Shown: positions 56,736 to 64,000 of the stretch, piece after piece
How the letters are laid out: each line of letters begins with the position of its first letter
Position numbering within the stretch: the stretch's first letter is position 1
Source of the DNA: Euborellia annulipes
Taxonomy: Eukaryota; Arthropoda; Insecta; Dermaptera; Anisolabididae
DNA: 64,000 bases
Direction of reading: 5' to 3'
NCBI GenBank assembly: GCA_023213315.1
Contig: JAKCPI010004489.1
Coordinates: 1 to 64,000, forward strand
Program-made: the position numbers and the translations under genes
The notes under the pieces: model-generated
Told to the model about the DNA's origin: nothing
The model's input: only the letters and a program-made list of their open reading frames with translations
The model's database searches: none

Positions 56736-58540
56736 AGCATCGCAGAGAAGATAATTATTTTTTTTGGGGGGGGAACTAATTTTTGAAGATTTCCCCCTCT
56801 TCTATAAACATATTTTAAAATTATATAGCCTAATGTTTTATTCAATGGGAATTGCTTTATGGAAATTTTTAAAATGTATAAATTTCGTGGGGGGACATTT
56901 TGAACATTTCGACGGGGAGGGGTCTGTTGGGTAATAAATCCATATTGGTAAAATAATTAATTGACAGGGCTCCGAGATTTCGACTGCCTAAGAGTCTTCA
57001 TCTTGTTTAATCCGGCACTGCCTGTTCCTTTTCTAAAAGTCACTTGTGGGAATCACCTTGAGATCCAGACGTTTAAAATATGTCTGCGTCCGAAATAACC
57101 TTAGATGTCAAAAATGATCATAAATAAATTTTAATTAAAAATGTCACTTGTTCCCTTCCTTATCTATATGCTTTGAATATTCACGAAGAAACATCCTTTA
57201 CTCCTATTGAATTAGGCAATTAAACTAACTTTTTAGGTAAGTTTTTGCCTAACTAACAGGCGCTCTTGATTAGTGGCGACTTGCGTGTCAAATCGGTGAA
57301 CTTCTCAACTTATACAGCACAACTCAAAGGTGCTCTTGGCCTCTAGTGGTACACTCAAAAGGGTTTTTCAAATTAGGTTTAACTCGCGTTGAATGCAGTG
57401 GCGAATTAAGCCCTCCTTGGGGACAAGTATTTAATTTACACCTAAAATTAAATATTAATATTTAAAATCCTATATATCTCTGATGTTGAAGGTTTACAAT
57501 AGGTAAATAAGCCACAACTGAAATCGCTTAAAGTACAAACATTTAAATTTTACTCATTGTGGAAATTTTAATTGTGGTTCATTTCATGTTGGTGAAATTT
57601 TATTCTCCCGGTAAAGATTTCCGACAGGGGCTTGAGTGAAACAGACGGAATTTTTCGCTATTGCAATTTTAACTTTAATTTTTTACTTTCCAAGACCTGA
57701 TGTCTGCTTTGTAAAAAACCGAAAAACCGGTTTTCAAAATTTTCCGGTTTTTTCCTAACTCTACTTTCAGGAATATTGCTGCAATATTGCTGTTTGAGCT
57801 GCAATATTACTGCAATATTCCAAGCTGTCTGATGTATATGTAGCATTTCGAGAATACAAAATATTTAAATGAAATACACAATGTGAATTATATCTTTTTA
57901 AGGGTTTGATTTAAGCCAAATTTATTTATTAGTAGGCTATAATCGTCGAGCAAGAGAAGCGCTTTTAGAGAACCGCTTAATTTCAAAAGTATTTTATTTA
58001 TATAAGCTTATGCATATATATTTATATTTTAATATCTTAATAATAATAACTTTAAAACTTTTCGTAAAGTATTAATCGTATTTTGATTAATAAAATAGTT
58101 TGAAAACTTTCCACTTGGCGAGAGTCTCTCAACGTTCGTTTATATTTACATACTGGGGTATGGCGTGCTGTTCTGAACATTATCGGATAACTATAATACT
58201 TACTTCTAAGGACGGAAAACTAAATGAAATTACACGCTGCGGGATGTCACTTTTAATAAGATTTAGACCTCAATGACGAGATGAAAAAAAAAAAGAAAAT
58301 ACGGCTTAAAAATTTAAATTTAAAAATTTAATTTGGAAAGGAGATAGGTCTTAAAAATTTAAAATTTTCTCTTTTTTTTCTATCCTTGTTTATTCCCCTA
58401 CTGTTAGGTTGGTAAGAAAGCGAGACGAAGCGATTAAACAAACCGATCCAGAGCATAACGCTTTTTTGGAAATAGGAGAAGACTGACTTAGATGTACTAA
58501 AAAAACTGTTGGGTAGGTAACTCATTATCATCATCCATGT
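56736..58540. other. AT-rich spacer with G-run remnants
   Basis: G runs near 56766 and 56890-56935 recall MITE ends. Around 56965-57005 the minus strand carries GATGAAGACTCTTAGGC...CGAAATCTCG, a decayed hammerhead-like copy. Tandem GCAATATT units at 57776-57820. No gene. Confidence 0.4.
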
Positions 58541-58544
58541 ACTC

Positions 58545-59452
58545 TTAACCTTCATACGGTCTTTGGGGTCTATATGACCCCAAGAGCACTTCAAGCGTTT
58601 GTATCTTTTAAACTATTATATTTGGAAATATCTCCTTTTTTGACTTTTATTTTTTTGTCTTATATGAATTTCACAATTAGAATTTTTAAAATAGTTTATT
58701 TAGGGCACTATAGAAATTGTTACACATCCGTTCTTGGGGTTTATTAGACCCCAGTAGTATTTAAAGCCCTTCTATTTTTATTTTATTATTAGATTTATTG
58801 CTGGCAGGTTTTCCCAAGGTTTATTATTCAAATAATATATAATAATATAATATTGTGAAAAAGGTTCCTGAGCTTCAATCTAATATATATAATAAGAATA
58901 AAGTTTGGGGTCAATATGATCCCAAAGATTTCATGTGTAGGGTTTTTTTTTTTTCGTTTATTTGGCTTTCTCATGTGTAGGGTTAAAACGAAGACCGTAC
59001 GAAGTTTAATAGTTAATACTCACAGCCATAGGCGTAGCCAGGGGGGTTTTTGTGGGTTCAAACCCCCTCCCCCCATGGGACCCAAGTCATGACTAGATAT
59101 TTAATGAAAATTATATTTCACATAGGGTAAAAGATAATAATTTACTCTAGCTAAAAAAACAAACCAAAATGATTTATAAATACCCTAAATTAATCTTAAA
59201 TTTTTGAAAAAAAATTTCTTGATCCCCCCCCATCAAAAATTTCTGGCTACGCCAATGCTCACAGCTAATACAGAAAATTATTATATTTATAGCTGACCGG
59301 TGTTCCCAATGTTTATTATTTAAATAATATATAATAATATAATATTGTGAAAAAGGTTCCTGCAATCTAATATAATGAGAATAAAGATTGGGGTCAATAT
59401 GACCCCAAAGACCTCTTGTGTAGGGTTAAAACGAAGACCTTACGAAGGTTAA
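58545..59452. mobile_element. piggyBac-like TTAA element with duplicated right end
   Basis: TTAA then CCTTCATACGGTCTT at the left (58545-58563); AAGACCTTACGAAGG then TTAA at the right (59434-59452). A second right end (AAGACCGTACGAAG, about 58991-59004, then TTTAA) and repeated AATATTGTGAAAAAGG blocks show internal duplication. TTAA flanks with CC-starting ends fit piggyBac. GGGGTC/GACCCC motifs recur inside. A hAT-like MITE is nested at 59027-59257. Confidence 0.65.
59027..59257. mobile_element. hAT-like MITE (GGCGTAGCCAG family)
   Basis: Ends CATAGGCGTAGCCAG and CTGGCTACGCCAATG, flanked by CTCACAGC at 59019-59026 and 59258-59265, a perfect 8-bp duplication. G run and C run inside the ends. 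Nested in the piggyBac-like element. Confidence 0.85.
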
Positions 59453-59600
59453 GATGCGAGGCTTTGAGTAAATTGAAGCTGCTGTTGCTATATTTATAAA
59501 TTAATTAATTATAAAAAAAATATACTGCGAATGAGTTTTGTTGTCGAAACGCCTTCTACAGGAATGAAAATTAGAAAATAAAGATTATTTTAGAAAAAAA

Positions 59601-59775
59601 TGCCTTCGAGCCTTGGTGTAGAGGTTAGCAAAATGCCAGTACGGCCTTTTGTACCAAGGACCGCGGGTTCGCATCCCGTCCCAAGCGACAAAATTTGTTT
59701 AAATTGTATTGGCTACCAATCAATTTATATAAATAGGGACAGGGTCTAAATGGCCTTAGATGCCGAAGTCTAGTC
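59601..59775 (+). repeat. tRNA-derived SINE, family B (best copy)
   Basis: GCCTTGGTGTAGAGGTTAGC (A box region), GCGGGTTCGCATCCCG (B box), a ~45 nt linker, GGCTACCAAT and a tail ending GGCCTTAGATGCCG. Confidence 0.75.
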
Positions 59776-60930
59776 ACTTCAGAAACGTCTTTCTTTATTA
59801 CACAAAAGTTAAAAAAAAAAAAAAACTCGTAAATCTCTAACAAAAAATGTAAAAAAAAAATAAGAAATTAAAAACACTAGGTCATAAGCTTAAAATAAAA
59901 TTAACATTTTTAACACATTATTGAAACCTAGTTCGTGTTTTTTTTTAAATATATAATATTTATTGGTTAATACAGTAGTATAAATTAATTAATTAATTAA
60001 CGAAAATAAATAAATTTAGAAAATAATAATAATTTTTCTTATGAAATATTAAACTCTGTTTAAATTTGTTTCATCTATTTATTAAAAAATTAGGAATCTA
60101 TCTTATAACTTTTCTTCAAAAATTAGAAATAAGTTATACTAAAGCTTCTAAGTAAATGATAGTGATCAATTAATTGTTTTGGAAAAAGCTGTTTCCCGAT
60201 TCGACCATGGTAGAGGAGTGTTTTGACACTTTTTTAATTTATTATAAATTGACAAATTATAAATCAATGATTGGAATCCGTAGAAACGCTTTAAAAAATA
60301 GAAAAAAAAGAGAGAAAGAGAGGGGGTGAGGGGTGCAAACGTTGGGTGGTGGAAACTAATCTCTTTTTTGGGGCGATGATGGATTCATCTTGTCGTTGGT
60401 TCGTCATCGCTCATAACTCATATTTCGCATTTTCGAGGGTGTACGTTTTAATTAGCGTCCTCATCCCGTTTTACCCCACCATGTGAGGCTCGGGGTGTAA
60501 TTAATGACGCGGTCAGACCAAATGCCACCGTGGTGCCATCTGTGAATCTCTCTCTACGTGTTCACTGATTGACGCCTATCTTGAACTTTACCCTTATAAG
60601 CCATTTAAAACTAAAATATTTAAAAGGAGAGAAAAATTAAATTTTCTAATTATATTAATTACATGATGTTTGCACATCACTTTGATGATGGAAGGATTAT
60701 TTCTTTTTTTTTTTTTTATTTGTATATAAGAGCGGAATGCTAAATGAAGGCTTTGTGTAATTGCAAACATTAATTAATCAAAAATTGAGAGAAAATGGTA
60801 TTCCTAGTAGTAGGCCTATACTGCGATAATTAGATACATTTTACTTTCTCTTACCTCTATATCAAGAGTCGCGGGAGCGACTCGTCGCCGAGCATGTGAA
60901 AAGCAAAAGAAAGCAAAGAAACTCTTAGCC
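59776..60930. other. Spacer; AT-rich left half, GC-richer unique right half
   Basis: From 59776 to 60300 only AT-rich sequence. From 60310 to 60600 non-repetitive, GC-richer sequence (for example GTGGTGCCATCTGTG) without a clear ORF, possibly regulatory. A Helentron-like 5' end fragment (ACTTTCTCTTACC) lies at 60843-60855. Confidence 0.35.
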
Positions 60931-61518
60931 CAAGAGCCAGCGACGGCCAGACCTTCGTTATTTTATAAAAGCTGAAAGTTTTTCTATGTATGTCCCCAAT
61001 ACAGGTAAGAATAATCCCCAACTATGAAACTTGGGTCGTGGTGGTTTTGGCAGATAACAGATAGTAACGGTGTAGAAATTTGTATACTCAAATTCGTTAT
61101 AGTATAAAGCTCAGTTTTTATATATTTTATTCCCAATAATGTTAGAAGTCGAGTTGTCCATTGCCAGACACTTATGACGGTTCCATCCCCTTGCCAGACA
61201 CCCTTAAACTACAAGAAATTGTAATTATACTTTCGTTATAGTATAAAAGCTGAATTTTATATATGTTATTTGAGGAACTATCAAATGATGTTTCCTCAGT
61301 AGCCAGACAGTTTAGATGGTTCTTTCATCTTGCCAGACACATTAAAGTCTGCCCTAGGTACGAGCGCGAGGAATATATATATCTAAGAGGGAGCGAGTGA
61401 AACAGTCCTTTCGGTCTATTGCGATCTTTTGTTTACCCCATATGGATCTGTTGTTTACTCCATATTGTGTTTTGAAATATTACACGTAAAGCAACGTTAT
61501 TCATTTGTGCAGTTTATG

Positions 61519-62093
61519 AATTAAATGTGATCTAGTAGTAAAGTGTTATCATGGGGGATGTTTGGTTTGTAAAAAAAGTGATGGTAAAATAATATTATTT
61601 TCTGAGGAGACATTAATAAAATGTCAAACTGTTTTGAAAATTAGAAAAAAACATTACCTAAAATATAAAAACATTATTTTGCCTGATGAATATACAGACA
61701 GTGGTTATCACTGTGAATGCTATAAAGCAGTCACAAGACTAATAAAAAAAAAATATTTTACTGTCGAACCAGGGGCGTATATAAGGGGGGGGGCCGAGGG
61801 GGCCCGGGCCCCCCCCCCCCGAAATTTCCCAAACACATGTACATATATAAAGATATACAGACATCAGCGCAACAAATTTTTCTGCAGGGTGGAAAACTTT
61901 GATTCCGCAAAAGAAAAAATGTTCCGCAAAAAATTTTGTGTGAAAAAAAATTTAGTTTCTTAAAAAAAAAAATTTTTCTCAAAAAAATTTTTGAGTTCGG
62001 GCCGCCCCCGAAAAAAATTTCTATATACGCCCCTGTGTCGAACCTTTAAGTTCTTTAACTTTAACACAATCAACTTTAAATTCTGAAAACTAG
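61519..62093 (+). pseudogene. C2HC-type ORF of the long-TIR element, split by a MITE
   Basis: An open frame after an in-frame TGA reads CLVCKKSDGK, ...LILPDEY-type text and YHCECYKAVTRL, giving a C-x2-C...H-x2-C arrangement as in zinc-binding N-terminal modules of some element-encoded proteins. At TVEP it is interrupted by the hAT-like MITE (61770-62035). Beyond it the frame resumes at the target duplication (TVEPLSSLTLTQ...) and ends at a TAG. No ATG is well placed, so the segment is probably an internal exon (a TAG|TAAAG acceptor is possible) of a larger lost gene. Confidence 0.5.
61770..62035. mobile_element. hAT-like MITE (CAGGGGCGTATATA family), copy 2
   Basis: CAGGGGCGTATATA and TATATACGCCCCTG ends with TGTCGAAC at 61762-61769 and 62036-62043, a perfect 8-bp duplication. 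Inserted in the C2HC-type ORF. Confidence 0.85.
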
Positions 62094-62111
62094 AGTTGAG
62101 AAGTCGCTATA

Positions 62112-62340
62112 GACTTAGAATTGGGTATAGAAGACTTGCAGCCAAGGAATTAAATAAAAAACTTTTATTTATTTGTTAATCGTCGACATTTCTGTCACAA
62201 ATCACGACCTTCCTCAGATTAATTAATCGTCTTGAGGAAGGTCGTAGTTTACGACCGAAACGTCGACGATTAACAATTAAATAAAGTTTTTTTATTTAAT
62301 TCCTTGGCTGCAAAATCTCCTATACCCAATTAAATTCTAA
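62112..62340. mobile_element. Hammerhead-bearing inverted-repeat element
   Basis: Arms with TAGAATTGGGTATA and mirror. Minus-strand motif 62185-62217 (decayed, GAAATGTC) and plus-strand motif 62231-62264: TTGAGGA, A, a six-pair GGTCGT/ACGACC stem, GAAACGTC. No separate target duplication found. Confidence 0.65.
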
Positions 62341-62358
62341 ATGAATAGTACTACAATC

Positions 62359-62763
62359 ATATAGATACGTAGGCCTTATAGCTGGTAGTTCAATAAAGAT
62401 AAGTGAAAAGGAGAAGAAGAAGAAAATTCGCAGCTAGTTGTGTTTCATTATTTTTATTCCCATTATGTTGACGTTTCGATCCCGGTTGGGATCATCCTCA
62501 GAACTAATGTGCACAACAAGAGACAAATAGATTAGTATCGGGAAAAAACATGAACAGTTATAAATTTTTTCATCTTAGAGTATAAGCATATATTCTAATC
62601 TGTTCATATTTTTTCCCGATACTAATCTATTTGTCTCTTGTTGTGCACATTAGTTCTGAGGATGATCCCAACCGGGATCGAAACGTCAACATAATGGGAA
62701 TAAAAATAATGAAACACAACTAGCTGCGAATTTTCTTCTTCTTCTCCTTTTCACTTATCTTTA
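62359..62763. mobile_element. Intact hammerhead-bearing inverted-repeat element with 13-bp target duplication
   Basis: Flanked by TAGTACTACAATC (62346-62358 and 62764-62776). Left of the arms is a ~33 nt one-sided tail (62359-62391); arms 62392-62557 and 62600-62763 are almost perfectly complementary. Both carry a hammerhead-like motif (minus 62470-62501, plus 62656-62687): CTGAGGA, T, six-pair GATCCC/GGGATC stem closed by AACC, GAAACGTC. No coding capacity. Low divergence between arms suggests a young insertion. Confidence 0.75.
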
Positions 62764-63407
62764 TAGTACTACAATCTACGACTTTTCAAAAAAAATCTGA
62801 CATCTTTGTAATAAACAAAAGAAAAAACTACGATCTATAATGCTTCTACTTCATGAAGCTGATACAGATTTTTAATTTAATGATTTATTGACATGAAAAT
62901 TTTACTTAGTAATTTTTTGAAAATTTATTTTTTAGTCCTTAATAATGCTATATAATGAATTTTGATGATAAATCCAAAAAAACACTTCTCCACACAATAC
63001 GTCTGGCAAGATGAAAGAACCATCTAAACTGTCTGGCTACTGAGGAAACATCATTTGATAGTTCCTCAAATAACATATATAAAATTCAGCTTTTATACTA
63101 TAACGAAAGTATAATTACAATTTCTTGTAGTTTAAGGGTGTCTGGCAAGGGGATGGAACCGTCATAAGTGTCTGGCAATGGACAACTCGACTTCTAACAT
63201 TATTGGGAATAAAATATATAAAAACTGAGCTTTATACTATAACGAATTTGAGATACAAATTTCTACACCGTTACTATCTGTTATCTGCCAAAACCACCAC
63301 GACCCAAGTTTCATAGTTGGGGATTATTCTTACCTGTATTTGGGACATACATACAAAAACTTTCAGCTTTTATAAAATAACGAAGGTCTGGCCGTCGCTG
63401 GCTCTTG

Positions 63408-64000
63408 CTCTATCTTAATACTACCATTTAGTTGACATTCCAATAGATGCCAATGGCCCATTGCATTTAGATGGACGAGTCGTCCCTAGACTATATTATC
63501 AAGAATGATTTTAAATCCTTAATAAAAGATAGGGACGTGAAAAAATTTTTTTTGAGAAACTTTTCTCTTTCTGGGCGAATATCTCAAAAAGTTTTTAAGA
63601 TATCGGAGCGAAATTTTTTTTTATATTAAACTAGAATAAATAAGGATTATTTTGAGCACGAATTCAAAAAAAAGTTCCAGTGCCAAACAGAATGGCAGAG
63701 GCTCAAAGTTGAGATTTTGCCGATTTCGGAAGGTCAAAAGTTAGTCTCTTATTTTTCCTTTTTTTTTTTTTCTTTTTTTTCTTTTTTTTCTTTTTTTTCA
63801 TTCTTTTCTTCAATTTTCAAATTTTTAGACAAAGCTACAGGTTTCCCTGCTGGACCGATTTGGATGAAATTTAAAATACAAATAGATACTATCAAAAACC
63901 CGATACCTTTGATATAAAATTTCATTTTGGATCAAAAGTGACTTTTTGAGAGGTATTCAAAATTTCAAATTTGTCCTATCTTTAACATGGCGAAAAGACA
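63408..64000. other. Repeat-like AT-rich sequence with polypyrimidine tract
   Basis: A (T)nC tract spans about 63758-63800. The following sequence (CTGGACCGATTTGGATGAAAT...) looks like a degraded repeat but matches nothing else in the window. No gene. Confidence 0.35.

Larger units (their letters stand above)
60931..63407. mobile_element. DNA transposon with ~408-bp terminal inverted repeats
   Basis: 60931-61338 and 63001-63407 are inverted copies, ends CAAGAGCCAGCGACGG and CCGTCGCTGGCTCTTG. Each repeat contains spaced GCCAGACA motifs (at about 61163, 61193, 61303 and 61332 on the left), candidate transposase-binding sites. The 1.66 kb interior holds a broken C2HC-type ORF, a hAT-like MITE and two hammerhead-bearing insertions. 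No clear target duplication and no DDE motif were seen, so the superfamily is unassigned. Confidence 0.7.

Noticed and set aside
61163..61345. GCCAGACA repeats as a CRISPR array
   Set aside because: Short motifs at uneven spacing, mirrored in the other terminal repeat; part of transposon ends.

Overview
The window is nuclear DNA of an AT-rich animal. Genes have introns with GT/AG borders, AATAAA signals and AT-biased codons, and the rest is packed with transposable-element debris. The element mix (Penelope-like elements with hammerhead-like motifs, Tc1/mariner MITEs, G-run hAT MITEs, Helentron/DINE-1-like elements, tRNA SINEs) fits an arthropod, possibly a copepod such as a sea louse. That species guess is inference only; no taxon-specific marker was seen.

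Layout. 1-8.1 kb: nested repeats (a ~690 bp repeat in three orientations, hAT-like MITEs with 8-bp target duplications, two fold-back elements, a Helentron-like element, and a GC-rich block of unknown origin at 3.99-4.51 kb). 8.1-16.9 kb: sparse, with one weak exon candidate, a Harbinger-like palindrome, SINEs and hammerhead-bearing inverted repeats. 16.9-34.4 kb: the gene-dense core, with MED26 (-), ISCA1 (+), STIL/Ana2-like (-) and PUS10 (+). MED26/ISCA1 and STIL/PUS10 are divergent pairs on short shared promoters; ISCA1/STIL are convergent, with stop codons about 225 bp apart. Introns of three of these genes carry MITEs and Penelope-like insertions. 34.4-41.3 kb: decaying repeats plus a candidate 42-aa membrane-protein gene and a possible promoter. 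41.3-64 kb: no recognisable host gene; Helentron-like copies (one head-to-head pair), a Penelope-like GIY-YIG remnant inside ~290 bp inverted arms, a piggyBac-like TTAA element, and a 2.5 kb transposon with ~408 bp terminal repeats holding a broken C2HC-type ORF.

The four conserved genes do unrelated jobs: transcription (MED26), mitochondrial Fe-S assembly (ISCA1), centriole duplication (STIL) and RNA pseudouridylation (PUS10). Their link is compact packing, not a pathway.

The most interesting material is (1) a set of small inverted-repeat elements carrying hammerhead-like CTGARGA...GAAACGTC motifs, with 12-14 bp target duplications and a one-sided ~30 nt tail, plus a coding Penelope remnant with the same motif; (2) a family whose 13-nt 5' end is repeated inverted inside an ~85-nt 3' hairpin, with an internal TG/TCTG microsatellite and an empty-site allele in the window; (3) several hAT-like MITE families that share a G-run/C-run hairpin just inside their ends. 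All coordinates were read by eye; exon borders are frame-checked, repeat edges are good to about 10-20 bp.
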